Below, in pieces: positions 1 to 11,367 of a DNA stretch of 64,000 nucleotides (the stretch's first letter is position 1; every line of letters starts with the position of its first letter). The stretch is from assembly GCA_038496445.1 (NCBI GenBank), contig JALMLS010000455.1:310001-374000 (forward strand), in the 5' to 3' direction. Source of the DNA: Trichosphaerium sp. ATCC 40318 (lineage: Eukaryota > Discosea > Flabellinia > Trichosidae). Below the pieces are notes generated by a model. That model ran no database searches. It was not told where the DNA came from and worked only from the letters and a program-made list of their open reading frames with translations. Position numbers and translations under genes: made by a program.

Positions 1-841
1 CTTCCAAGCTCACGTCTACGCTCTTCAAAATAATCGTCTGAGCTCTTCATAGTCTCCACTTGGCGTTTACCAACACCTAATAGATGTTTGTGAGTGAAAA
101 AAAAAACGTGCGATTGTGGAAAGTTGTTAATTTTTTCTATAACGCCAAAAACCGCCTTGTACGATTAAACGAGATGAAACCACGTTAAGGAAAGAGGGAA
201 CAAAAAAAAAAAAAGAAAAATTAAGATTTTCGTCTTGTATTTAAAATTACCGGTATGTGTGGCTGCCCATTGTTTTCTAGGTACCATATTATCTTTGTTT
301 AGTTTTGCGAGAAGACCAACACCGCCACCTAGATTTTGTTAAACCCATACTAATTAAGCGTTTCGTACCAATCTTTTCTGCGTATCTGTGGACGTTTTGT
401 GCTTTAATGTGTCGCTTTTCTGGTCCGTGACACCGTACGCCCTAAAACATTCTAATTAATCTCGCGTGTTGTATAATAGAGTACATTGGCGTTCCACAAA
501 ATGTTTTGCGTAGTTTTTAAAACGAACAAACAAAAAAAAAATAGAGACTGTCGATAAAAAGCGCAAACTGCAAGAACAATGGATAAACGAAAAAGAAAGA
601 GAGGGTTGACAACAGCGGATGATTATTTTGCTAATTACACTTTTGCGTGTTTTAAAACAAAATGTAAGGAGTGTAACAGCGCGCTGTAGCAAAATTTCGA
701 GCGCAGTGCATCGTAAGTTCGCCAAAAAAAAGCTAAAATAAACAAACACTGATCTTGTAACGAGTAACTAACCTGCACTTTTGGCCATTTGCGGGCGGCA
801 TTAGATTGATTTGATCTCCAGGCTTGTCCTGTTGTTGTCAT
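1..841 (-). CDS. Unidentified basic protein, 5' part (runs off left edge)
   Basis: I do not recognise this gene. The first exon runs from the ATG at 841 to about 773 (starts MTTTGQAWRSN) and ends in KVQ. A frame-consistent second exon starts at 441 after an acceptor tttag, and the frame stays open through two more splice sites (donor gtacga, then gtaatt) to the window edge, where the last visible residues are SSDDYFEERRREL. The visible part is rich in Lys, Arg, Gln and Asn and has no membrane segment, so a nuclear or RNA-associated role is possible but is only a guess. The first intron (about 330 nt) is much longer than the 35-80 nt usual here, so the 5' exon join is the weakest part. The 3' end lies outside the window. 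Confidence 0.5.
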
Positions 842-1176
842 TAACGCAGGCCAATTATTTGTTTAGTAATTTTGACCTTTTTTTCAAAACAAAAGAAGAA
901 CTTCTAAACTACAATAAAATATACTTTTTACGCATAAAAAATACATTGCCCGGGGTTTTTGAATGACATGATAAAACATGAAGTTTTTGAGCAAACATTT
1001 CTCATGAAAATAACATATAGAACTCACAATACATGTAATTAGTGAGAACGTATTACTATGTAACATTTAGGATACTTCATATTCTTTTAAGATGGCGCTA
1101 TCGGATTGTTTTGTTATCAAGTTTATTAAAAACTTCACTGAAGTTCAGCTGTTGTACTCATTTTTACTCTCTTTTC

Positions 1177-2014
1177 TTATTCTATACCTTCAAGTTCTCG
1201 CATTTTTGCCCGAACGTCAGATGGTACTTCCGTTTTTTTCATCTTATCGTAGTCGAAAAACACAAGCCTAAGGAAAGGTGTTAACAACATTGGAATATAA
1301 AATCCAAAAAATGAATAACAAAATAGTTTGTTGCATACCGCGCTTTTCCCAACGCTGCAGGCTTATTATTTTCATCAGTCTATTAATAACATGTAAGAAT
1401 TACACCGAATTTTGTGGAGTTGAGTTGATCACGTGATCAACTGAAGAATTCATGAGAAAAAGCTCGTACCACACTGTATTCTACGTTCCATGACGTCTTA
1501 CCAATACTCGTTGTTCGAGCATTGATGGCTACCTTTCCTGGGTATTCAAGTGCTCTCAAGAACTTGCAATCGGCTTCTGCAAGGATCACACTTATACCTT
1601 CATCTTTAGCGACGAGATTCAACTTTTTCATGTGTTCAAGGCGAACCATTTCAAACCATGCTAAAGCGAATTAGAAATTATCACAAAAAAGCGGTTTAGG
1701 CCTACAAGTGAAGCGACACGAACCGCTTTAAGTAGAATACGCGCATGACACTCTAATTTTTTTGTTTTGATGGTAACTAGGTTCATACCATAGTATTGTA
1801 CGTTGTTTACATGCTTAAAAACGTCCTGTGATGCCCATTCGATCTCTCTATGTATTGTGGCAGTCCATTTTTTAGTGTCAGTTGTACAATAACGTCTTGT
1901 AGCGGTATTGCGTTTTTTAACGGTCTGACGCGCGAGCGTGGCTACTCTATAGCCCTGTAACATTGTTTGCGAATTTGTACCGTGTGTTTCTGCCTTAAAT
2001 GCTCTAAGCACCAC
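1177..2014 (-). CDS. Hotdog-fold acyl-CoA thioesterase, probably mitochondrial
   Basis: Three exons join in frame into about 180 residues. The 4HBT/YbgC-like signature is clear: a W-x-x-x-D-V-F-x-HVNN block with the conserved Asp, then WFEMVRLEHMKKLN, matching the usual HVNN-x-x-Y...E-x-R pattern. This family hydrolyses acyl-CoA thioesters. The N terminus (about 45 residues, rich in Arg, Lys and Thr, with a RRYCTTD sequence just before the domain) looks like a mitochondrial presequence; that is inferred from composition. The middle exon TDENNKPAALGKAR is found only by splicing, with the donor gtacga after YSV and the donor gtatgc near 1338. The protein ends in EVPSDVRAKMRELEGIE, as in many relatives. 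Substrate range cannot be read from sequence. Confidence 0.82.
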
Positions 2015-2088
2015 CGTCCATTTCGCCAGTAACGCAACCTACCACCAACACCAATATATTCCTTAACTACACAGTCGCAAATAAAAAA

Positions 2089-4168
2089 ATGGCGGAAAGC
2101 CAAAATTTGCTAATCGCCCTTCTGGAGAACTCTGAGTCTTCTCTAACGGTACGACTAACAAAAACACTAGCGAAATTGCTAGCTTTCCCCTTTACGTTCC
2201 TAAAAGCTGAATTGGGTTTGTTAATGTAACAACTTCGCTATTACAGTGGTTGACATTATGTAGGAGCTACAAAATGCGGTTGAGGAGTCATTGACAACAA
2301 GTGATGGTTTTGCACATCTACTATGCGTTGTGAATACTTTACAGTGGAGCCCGAAGGTTGTTTCTTTTTGGCATGACCTACAAGCTTTTAAAGTTCCTTC
2401 CAAAAAGCTACATTCACGCCGACTTGAGGCTCAGAAGATATTAGACATGTATTGGGAAGACTCTACGGTACAACTACCTATTTTGGTTTTTTCATCAAAA
2501 AACTTCTTTTTCTTACTTGTTTGGCGTAGATAGAAGCTATGTTCGCGCAATCAGTTGAAAGTTTTAGGATTGCAAAAAGTACTAGGTTTCGAATTCAAGA
2601 AAATATTGATGGAGGATGTTTAAATGACAGTTTATTTGATGAGGTACGTTTAGGGTGGCTTTAGGAAGCGCTTAGATAAAAATGTAAGGAATGTTAATGC
2701 GGTTTTTTTATTAGATTGAGACACAACTGCTTGAATGTATGCAACGTGCTTGGCCATCACTTGATGTAAACTCTGAATCTGGTACATCGTTTTTTTTATA
2801 CTTCTAGCCTCTCATTCTCGTTCTAAAAAGCACCTCCTCCACCTCCTAAGCGTACAAGAAGCAAGAAGGATCGATTGAGTAGATCATTGTTTTTGCGTAG
2901 AAGCAGCTCAAAAGATAAACGTAAAGTTGGTACCTATCGCAAGAGTAGAGATATGCGTGAGGATATGGGCGCAGTAGCAAAAGTACTTTTGATTTTTACT
3001 TGTTTTTTTCTCGGCTTTCTCGAGCTAATCAGCTTCCATAGAGCGCCGCGTTACCGCCTATAATGCATATAGACTCTAGTACGGTTGATAAAAGCCAACA
3101 AAAATATGATACCGGTGTTGTTTCTCCATCAGAAGATCAATTTTTAGCACGTCTTCCTATGGGATTTATTGTTTTTAAGTACAAACCAAACAAAACAATT
3201 GGAGATGTCATTAGAGTTGTTAAAAAGCAGTTTCCTAGCTTAGGTAAGGTATCACTTTGTAGCATCAATGCTTCATCGTTCTTTTAAAGAGCTATAGCTA
3301 ATTCTTCTTTTTGTAAAGCTCTATTTACAGTATTGACACCTAACGACGAGCCTACTGATGAAGACACTCCTATATCTAAACTGCCTTATAGATCAGTTAA
3401 GTTCGTACCTCAGAGCATGAGCAAAGCTGGCCTATCATCCAAAAAGAACTATTTCCGTATAAAGGAACAAAACGGACCATTACAGTCCCGGCAAACCTTG
3501 TCCAGTAGTGATTCATCTTGGACATGTAGAGTAGGATCTTATATAGTCCAAGATGGTACTAGCTGGGCTTCTGTAGACGCTAGTACTATAGCATCTGGTC
3601 GTACTATAGGTGCAAACCTAGAGAGGAAGAAAATATCTTTTGAAGGCTCTAAAAGAAGAAAAAAGCGTTTAAGCGTAATGCTTACAGCAAGCTTTGATAG
3701 TATTGAAGAATACTTACCAAAAAAAAAACGTGCAGCGCGTAAATCAATATCTTACACTGGCTCTACAGCTTACAAACAGAAAGTACCTGGTATAGTACTA
3801 CCAACCGTTAGATTAGAACCCGCACCGAAAACAATACAATCTGCGCGTAGATTATCTACAGTTAAACACGCTGTATACTCCACATCATCTAATAGATCAA
3901 GAGCAACTGTTGGGTACGTACAGCAGAGCGTTCTGTTCGGGACGAGAACAAGAAAAAAAATAAAACTCTTTGTTTTTTGCTGATCTTCTTTTGTAGGCAA
4001 GGTATTTCATCTACGGGCAATAACGAAGTATCTATGAAGCGTAGGAACACATCTAATGACCTTAATGCGCAAGTAACGTCTATTGCCCGAAAATTTCTTG
4101 TTAAACGAAAACGGCAGTTGTTTTCTCGTAGTACTATAATAAATGATGTTGCTAGCCAGCAACACTAA
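2089..4168 (+). CDS. RGS-domain protein with a ubiquitin-like/RBD-like second domain
   Basis: The ATG at 2089 starts an eight-exon model with gtacga, gtacaa, gtacgt and gtaagg donors. Residues ~20-150 have the shape of an RGS domain: FAHLLCVVNTLQWSP, then SFWHDLQAF, KILDMYW and an LFDEIETQLLECMQRAWPSL end. RGS domains speed GTP hydrolysis by G-alpha subunits. After a proline and basic stretch (PPPPPKRTRSKKD) comes a beta-grasp-like segment (RLPMGFIVFKYKPNKTIGDV ... TPNDEPTDEDTPISKLP) resembling Ras-binding or ubiquitin-like domains. The last ~230 residues are Ser, Arg and Lys-rich and low in complexity. RGS plus RBD recalls the RGS12/14 layout, but the order and tail differ. The product is probably cytosolic and G-protein linked. 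Exon edges near 2820-2840 are ambiguous. Confidence 0.72.
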
Positions 4169-5189
4169 AAAAGAAATAAAGGCCAAATAAAAAAGCCTGT
4201 CAACTTTGTCCCAATTCTGTTAATTCTCGCCTTATTTGCCTGTTTTAAACACTTACAAATAGAAAACCTTATTATAGGTCAATAAAGATCTTACTACGCA
4301 ATGATGGACCTTTGAGTTTTAAGTAGTTTAAATAAAAGCATCTAATGTTTTTGACATAAATAGGAGATAGAGTTCTGGCAAGTCTATTCTAGCAGATAGT
4401 ATTTTAAAGCAGAAAATTCTTGGATATCCAATGGATAAACCCTAACCCTAATCACCAAACAGTGTCTAACCCTAATTCAAAGTAGGGTTTCATATAAAAC
4501 GTACTGTATGTGCAGCTTCAAACACAACTGTTTAGATCTAAATTCTTGTCTTATGGGTTACAGATACTTTTGTTGTTAGATCAGCATGTGTAGGTTGTTG
4601 TAAGATGTCATTGCAGAATAAACCCTAATTACAAAATAGGGTTAGTGTCACAGCCCTAATTCAAATTAGGGTTACAAGCCATGGTGCTAAGAAAATAAAA
4701 AACACCAAAATGGTTTTAGCCACAAGAATATCAAGCTATTCTATTCGCACTAATTGTATGTTAGTTTTAACAGTTTGAATTGTTACAGTTTTATAAATCA
4801 ACACAAATTAACTTAACAGCATTACTAATGCGTATACATACTTTTCAAAGCAGTTAAATTGTATTTTTTGTTTAAATCCCTTTTAAACATACCATAAGTA
4901 TTCCAAAGGTGCACAGATTAATAATTACTTATAAAATGCGACATTAATTAATCACGTGAGGTAGTAAGTTTGGCATACAAAAAAAATGAGTTTTCATAGA
5001 AATACAGAAAATATACCACCCACTGTGCCTATCAATATGAGCTTTACTCTTTCTGTAACGCATCACACCACACTCTAATAACTATTGAGACAGTTTAAAT
5101 GCTCACAAAGGACTTGTAGCTTATTCAGTCGACAGAGATATCATTTTTCGGCTTTTGCACTTGGCACCGACACTTGGAGAATAAGGAAC
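4169..5189. other. Gene-poor stretch
   Basis: Apart from the CCCTAA hairpins I see nothing supportable here. The sequence is AT-rich, has stops in all frames, and shows no run of paired splice sites. Confidence 0.6.
4438..4673. repeat. Cluster of interstitial CCCTAA/TTAGGG motifs forming hairpins
   Basis: AAACCCTAACCCTAAT occurs at 4438. It is followed by three short inverted repeats in which CCCTAATT faces (A)TAGGG: 4469-4490, 4621-4643 and 4653-4673. Each could fold into a 6-8 bp hairpin with a 3-7 nt loop. The motif equals the TTAGGG telomere repeat, but only one or two units stand together, so this is not a telomere. It lies in a gene-poor stretch downstream of the RGS gene. Confidence 0.75.
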
Positions 5190-5980
5190 GTCTTACTTGG
5201 TGTTATCTAGTATTGAAGAGTTGAAGGCGCCTATACATGGTTTGTTTGATCCAGTGATAAGGAAAAAGAACTTGGTTCTTCTCTTTCAAGCCATAAAAAG
5301 TACAACAAAGATGATAAAAAAACTATCAGAGAACTTGATAATTTTAATGAATTTATGAACGATCACGTGCCGATATTGAGCATTATAATTCTATCATTGG
5401 AATTCGGTGCATTTGCACTTCTAAGTGCACTTGTTCCTGATGGATAGACGACTATAGAATCGATGGATAAATCAAGTTATACTGTTGTTGAACGTTTTGA
5501 AAAGCGAGTTTGTGTCTGAGCTTGAGCTCCTTTCAAAAAAAGATCAAGTCCGCAAGATGACTTGTCTGTAACTATACAAACACTACCAAAAGGAAAAAAA
5601 GACTTGCTTTGGTTTCTATACAACTACAAAGATAGCCCTTGTTCGGTTGAAGTGTTAGCATATTTATTTCAAATATCTGAACCTTTACACATACTCTTGA
5701 AATGAAGTGGTAAGCACATGTATCACCTAGCGGTGTCGAAGTACTACATAAAGCCTCAGAAGATTGGTTTGAACATACAGCATTGTTTCGCTTTCAAAGA
5801 AAACAACTCGCAGAGTTCAAGGATAATTGCACTGTTCTACCTGGTAGACCACTCTCAAAAGACGTTGTACAGTTTCTTGTTGATAACCAGTATAATCAAT
5901 GGAATGATATTAAACCAAATGAGATAGTAAAGAACCTCAGTAAGCTTAGGTGGGAAGGTAACCAAGACAAATTAGCTTAA
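5190..5980 (+). pseudogene. Decayed protein-coding gene of unknown family
   Basis: Three stretches read like protein but sit in different frames with stops between them. They are ~5205-5345 (SSIEELKAPIHGLFDPV), ~5560-5705 (LPKGKKDLLWFLYNYKD ... VLAYLFQISEPLH) and ~5735-5980 (VEVLHKASEDWFEHTALF ... LRWEGNQDKLA, then stop). No ordinary intron pattern connects them. I do not recognise the family. It may be a relic of a gene duplicated elsewhere in the genome. Confidence 0.45.
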
Positions 5981-6655
5981 AACATGAATATTTAGAGAAT
6001 GAAAACAGTCCTTAACGCAAGCATTCTAGGTGTTCAATTGCTGAATATGTATCCACTATGGAATGGAGCTAACGCAAATTATCTCTAAAAGAATATGAGG
6101 TTTCTAACCAGAGAGGGTATGACGATACTCGGAAAAGGAAGGTAAGTACATTGTAACATTTGGTCTAATTCTCAGGGAACAAAATCAAACTTTAAGTTCG
6201 TTTGGCTAACATTTGGCTTAGGGCTGTCATGTCTATAGAAACATAACAAACCTCGGTTGTATACTCTTTAACTGTATTTGTAACTTGAAAATATCTATTT
6301 AAGCTTTTTGTAATGCAAACAAATCTGACGCTTTCCCGACTGATGGCTTATAGTGTCAACACTGGCGAAGATATAGTTGTTTTTTTGCTGTGTGCGGCTT
6401 ATTAAAGCAGGTGGCCTGAAAACAATTGTTTAAGTGAATAAACCTATTTTAAGTTCGGTTTTAGTTTGAGAAGTAAACAAAGCAACACACTTCAAGTACA
6501 AGGTACCCAAAATATGATGTAATAGCCAGTAGACCAAAAAAATTCAAACGCAGTAAATTATCTCCACGCACGCGAATTACTACCAAGATTTGAACAGGTA
6601 GAGGAGATTTGTTTTGTTTCAAACTTTGCGTTGGAGAAAACTTGTTGCGTTTTTG

Positions 6656-6663
6656 TCACGTGA
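6656..6663. promoter_or_regulatory. TCACGTGA palindrome upstream of MORN-SAM copy A
   Basis: The palindrome sits 48 nt before the ATG and is followed by TAATTT. The paralogous copy has the same GTCACGTGATAATTT block at 17808 on the opposite strand, so it has been kept in both promoters. It resembles an E-box/CLEAR-type bHLH site; the binding protein is unknown. Confidence 0.5.
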
Positions 6664-6710
6664 TAATTTCGTGTGTTAAATGCTGATCTTCTCCTAGGTT
6701 TTCGGAATAA

Positions 6711-8679
6711 ATGTGTAGCACTTTGAAAGAAGTTACCAATGCGAATGGAGATCTCTATATTTGTGAATATATAGATGGCAAATTCAATGGCAAACTCACT
6801 GGCAAAGGAGTGTATAGATCGGCAAATGGAGATAGAGTTGATAGTGAATTTAAGGATGGCAAATTAAACGGCAAAGGAGAGCTCACATCGGCAAATGGGG
6901 ATAGATATAAAGGTGAATTTAAAGATGGCTTATACAATGGCAAAGGAGTGGTCACATGGGCAAATGGAAATAGATATGAAGGTGAATTTAAATATGACAA
7001 AAGAAACGGCAAAGGAGTGGCCACATGGGCAAATGGAAATAGATATGAAGGCGAATTTAAAGACGACAAAAGAAACGGCAAAGGAGAGTTCACATGGGCA
7101 AATGGAGATAGATATGAAGGTGAATATAAAGATGACAAATTCAACGGCAAAGGAGAGTTCACATTAGCAAATGGAGATAGATATGAAGGCGAATATAAAG
7201 ATGACAAAAGAAACGGCAAAGGAGTGTACACATGGGCAGATGGAGATAGATATGAAGGTGAATTTAAAAATGGCAAATTAAACGGCAAAGGAGTGCTCAC
7301 ATTGGCAAATGGACAAAGATTTGATGGCGAATTCAAAGATGACAATGTTAGTTTTGCGACTTTGTATTTACTTGATGGTACTGCATTGGAAAGTACTTGG
7401 GTTTCAAACACATCAAACAAGAATACCACAATTATACCAGGCGAGAATGTCAGTATCACATTCCCTGGAGAGAAGACCATAGAGGCAAGATGGTTACAAA
7501 ATGAAATGAAGTTGATAACCTTCCTTGATGAGTATATTGTTAGTGAAGACCCTATATCTCTCACATATTCTGGTAAAAATAAAACAGTGGCGCCTTCAAC
7601 TTGGACATGCAATCAAGTATTGTATGTTCTTCACAGGATTGAACCACAACTTGTTGACTTGTTAAAAGATCACAAGTTAACGTACGTATTGATATTCTCT
7701 GACTTCAACAAATACTTACCCTTTCTTTACAACAGTGGTCAAGACTTTCTGGGATTGGACCTTAAAGTGATGCTATTACTCAAAATACCCCTGGGATATG
7801 CAAATAAAATACTAAGATACATTGAGAACTTGAAAAAAGGTAGTTGTTTCAAACCCTAAGGATATGCTTTTATGACTTTTCTTTAACTAGGTGAATCAGA
7901 ACATCTACCAACACCTTTGGAACAAGGTATGTTTCTTATAGATATCCGTATCCATCTTTTCGATGTACTTAAATCTTAAACAGACACTGATGCGGAAACT
8001 GAAGATGGAACTGATCAGAATAATTTAGAAGAGATGCGATCAAAATTGAAAGCAGACCCAAAAGACAAGTACTTGTCAAAAGCCCATAATGATCCAGAAC
8101 ACAAATACACAAAGTTTGGAGGTGCTGCAGAAGATTTAAAGTTTCTTCAAGACGCTGCTGAGGTCCTTAAAAAACTTGAAGAAGATCGCCTTATTGAGGT
8201 ACTATTAATACAATAATATTTCTTACAAAGTTTGTACAGAAGAGCGAGTATTCCAATGAAACACGTGGTAATCTACCTGGTGACAAAAGCGAAAGAAAAG
8301 ATGAACCGCCTTCACCTATTGCTATCCATGACGTGATATCCCATAAGTCATGGAGCGATAAACTCAATGCTTCCATTGATGCTGAGGTACTGTAGCGTAT
8401 TTTAAAATCTTGTTTAATCCAAGACTCACTTTAAACCTACAGAACAATCTATCAATTGATCTCAATCTGGCAGCAAGTAAACGTGAAGAGGAAATAAATA
8501 GTTGGGTTGGGATACTACTAGGACTGGGTATTGCTAATGAACGAGCAAAAACGCTTGGGTCATTGATGGATGAAGCAGGTGTAAAATTAGGTGATATTGA
8601 AAAAAGTTTGTTAGAAGAACTTGGATTCACAGCCATGGAACGTGTCAAAGTCATCAAAGCAAAGAAAAATAGAGTATAG
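6711..8679 (+). CDS. MORN-repeat protein with two SAM domains (copy A)
   Basis: About nine MORN units of 23 residues (69 bp at the DNA level) carry the pattern NGKG-x-x-T-x-ANG-(N/D)-RYEGE(F/Y)K and span 6740-7345. A beta-rich linker follows, then SAM domain 1 (WTCNQVLYVLHRIEPQ ... LTGQDFLGLDLKVMLLLKIP), an acidic/charged linker, and SAM domain 2 (SWVGILLGLGIANERAKTL ... LLEELGFTAMERVKVI) at the C terminus. MORN repeats often bind membranes or act as scaffolds; SAM domains oligomerise or bind partners. An intron at 7682-7735 (gtacgt to cag, 54 nt, a multiple of three) would otherwise be misread as coding; the paralogue shows it is an intron, because there it is 56 nt. Later introns are at ~7840, ~7927, ~8199 and ~8386. 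The start is less certain than in copy B, where the ATG is followed by GGT. Confidence 0.85.
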
Positions 8680-9302
8680 TGTTGCAGATATCCCTTTAAT
8701 AAAACTTCGTTGTCCACCTCATTACTCGCATATGACTATTTACATCACACCTCAACAAGTTCTAAGTTTCCAGGCAGACGCTTTTTTTCACATTGCCTTG
8801 AGATTTTCAAAGTAGACAGAAGAAAAATTGATTGATTTTTTATTTACTTCGATCGCTTGATGCTTATAAGGTTTGAGGATTCCTAATAAACAATTCTGTA
8901 TTGCCACCATTCTTGTTCATCTCTCATTATTGGCTTTGAGAAGCAGTAGCCAAATTAATATGTTAAAGGCCTTTTAGTTCTTGCAGCTTCTACTGTTTGT
9001 ATGCGATTCATACAATATTTATCTTCCAGCATCCTCACCAACAAACAACCCAATTTACGTACAACCACATTATCAAATACTTCAGGGAGTAAAATCAAAA
9101 GCGGAGGAGATACTGAGAGATTTCAAAGACGAAAGGCGTAATCTTCCAACTTGTACCATACATTGTCGGCTAATTGCTTGCTCTTTCTTTAGTAAAACAT
9201 CTTCTTAGCATTATGCAATAGCCATCTATTAGTACAGTATTATAATCAGCACATTCAACTCCATGGTATTGTATAACAAAAATACAAAGCAAAGAAAAAG
9301 AG
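8680..9302. other. Intergenic, one possible orphan exon
   Basis: A single open stretch at ~9030-9160 (+), with a cag acceptor and a gtacca donor, reads SSPTNNPIYVQPHYQILQG then VKSKAEEILRDFKDERRN. It has no partner exons that I can find and may be a gene relic. The rest shows nothing. Confidence 0.3.
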
Positions 9303-11014
9303 TCACCTTTGTTGTGATCGCTTCAAGTATTTAAAGTGACCAAACTTTGCCAAATCCCATTTATGATTACTGTATAACGAACAAAGGACATGTGGGAAAT
9401 GGGGTATAATACCTGCGCCGCCCAGTCTGAGAATTTGAAGCTTTGTAACACGATACCTAATGAGAGAAGTTAGTGGGGATTTTCCTATTTTTTTTCTTGT
9501 GCTTGCAACAAAAAACTGTGTTGGTTAATGTACTATCACATAAATAATCTAGTGTTGTCACGTACCAGTCTTCTCTGTGTTGTAACTGCAAGGCCCTTGC
9601 TGCTCGCTTTAGAAACTGTGTTTGGTTATGTCTTTCAAGCCAATACTCTTGTGGACGATTTATCTTGATATTTAAAGTGTGTTTTGGATAAACTGCTTCA
9701 AGCAATCCAGATAGTGATCCGCCGTACCTAGTTATTTATTTAGAAACTTCTGTACATGTAGTACAATATCTCAAGATATCGAGAAGAACGTGTTTTTTGA
9801 GCATTAAAAAAGGAGTACAATGTCACAAATAAGGTACGAGCGAAACCAAAAAACCAATGAGGGTAAAATCAAGGCTGTAAAGCAAGAAGGCTGAAAGCAA
9901 TAAAAGGATTCTTCACATTCTTTGCAATAACGTACTTATTTAAAATAGAGTGTCCGCCTTCTTTTTGTGCTACTTGATACCTCCTTATATTATGCCAATC
10001 GTCAACATCTTTTATTTGTAATTGCTCTGCAATCTCATCAAGTTGTATTGCTTGATTACTTATGTTCTCCCAATGAGATTTTGGTGCGACACTATTCATA
10101 AAATAAAAAAAAGTCATCACTTTGTTTTCTGATCGAATTCAACAATCACGTGATCACGTGATAAAATTTTTTCTTTACCTAAAATCCTGTGGCTTCCAAG
10201 TATATTGTTTTAATGATTCTTTCAGACATCTCCAAAGAGAGCCATTGTATCTAAGTAGAAGAAAAAATAAGCAAACAAACAAGAGAGAAGCCAATTGACT
10301 TTAATTTGATGGCAGACAAACGAGAAGAAAATAATAATACCTAAAAAAACGTGCCTTAGCAGAATTCGTTTTCCACCTTTGTTTATAACATCCTCAGCAC
10401 TTAGAGAATGCCAATCTGATTTTTGAAATACTCTAAGCTTCCTTGCTATATTATCAATAACAACAGTCTGATTAGAAATATCATCCCAGTATGCACGTGG
10501 TACAACCCTATTTTTAAACATTTAAAAACAAGCAGTCACCGGCGCCTTGCTAGTAAAAAACTTGTTTTTTATATGCCAATTGCACATTGCTCAGCAAAAT
10601 ACCGTTTCCTCAAATACCAAATCTAATGAAAATTGATAGAAGGCAATGACACAGAAAGAAAGTAAAAAAAACTTGCAAAAAATTTTGACACATTGTGACA
10701 CTTACGCGAACTTATGGATTTCCCAAGGATAGTCTGGATACAATGTCAATAGTGCAGAGACTAGCGAGCCTCCATATCTAAGCAATATTAGGAGAGTTAT
10801 GCATTTTGGCAATTGTTTTTACTAGTTCTGATATTTAAACCGTAATTGTAGTTCTTTACCTGTTTACAAGCGTAACTCCGCCATCTACTTTGAGATCGTT
10901 TACAGTCATGTCATACCAGCCATCAAAAGTATGTATTCTTAATAGCTTAGCTCTGTTTTCCACAAATCTACGCTGTATACGCTTTTTGTGCCAAAGTCGG
11001 GTGTACATAGCCAT
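9303..11014 (-). CDS. Tandem DWY/GG-repeat protein
   Basis: Six or more exons encode four copies of a ~70-residue unit: a Trp-containing helix, (I/L)A-x-x-L-x-(I/V) near DW(Y/H), then GG-x-x-(I/L)L-x-(R/K)Y-(N/G)GSL, ending in YP-x-x-x-W. Examples are FDGWYDMTVNDLKVDGGVTL with RYGGSLVSALLTLYPDYPW, and KSDWHSLSAEDVINKGGKRI. Similar DWY...GG...YPEH-W repeats are, to my knowledge, common in uncharacterised proteins of oomycetes, rhizarians and some fungi; their function is unknown. One join (ILLR to YNGSL, donor at 10354) works only with a GC-AG intron whose donor is gcacgt. The C terminus is HFKYLKRSQQR. The reading frame stays open upstream of the ATG at 11014 to about 11160, so the true start may lie in another exon. 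Confidence 0.7.
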
Positions 11015-11367
11015 ACTGTCTCCAAAAGGTCGCAAACAATCAATACCCTTATCAGTGGTTGTAGTAAAGCAATAGCAGTGCTGGCGGCTGAATACAGCAG
11101 AGTCTTGGCACTTAACGGTTTTAAGGGAGACCTTTATTCGCAGTACGTTGTAGACACTGAATAGAATTCATTTATACACAAACCATGGAAGACAAAGCAA
11201 CGCCTACACAACAAGGAGTACGAGAGCGCTGTTAGACTATATTTGGCTTATAAGTTTATAGAACGACGCTCCAATCACCACAGAAGTTAAAGGGAACGCT
11301 GAGTACGTAATATTGTTAATTGTGTAGTGATAAACCTCTAATACGCTCTAGTGCTTTTAATACAACG

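Noticed and set aside
3770-4000. Reverse-strand ORF in the RGS gene tail
   Set aside because: Antisense shadow of the Ser/Arg-rich exon.
4438-4455. Telomere or chromosome end
   Set aside because: Only two CCCTAA units stand in a row and genes continue on both sides.
6755-7612. Long reverse-strand open frame opposite the MORN repeats (and its twin at 16814-17722, plus other-frame ORFs there)
   Set aside because: It arises from the 69-bp repeat lacking stops in several frames. The repeated LSSLNSPSYLSPF-type protein is the antisense shadow of the MORN units.
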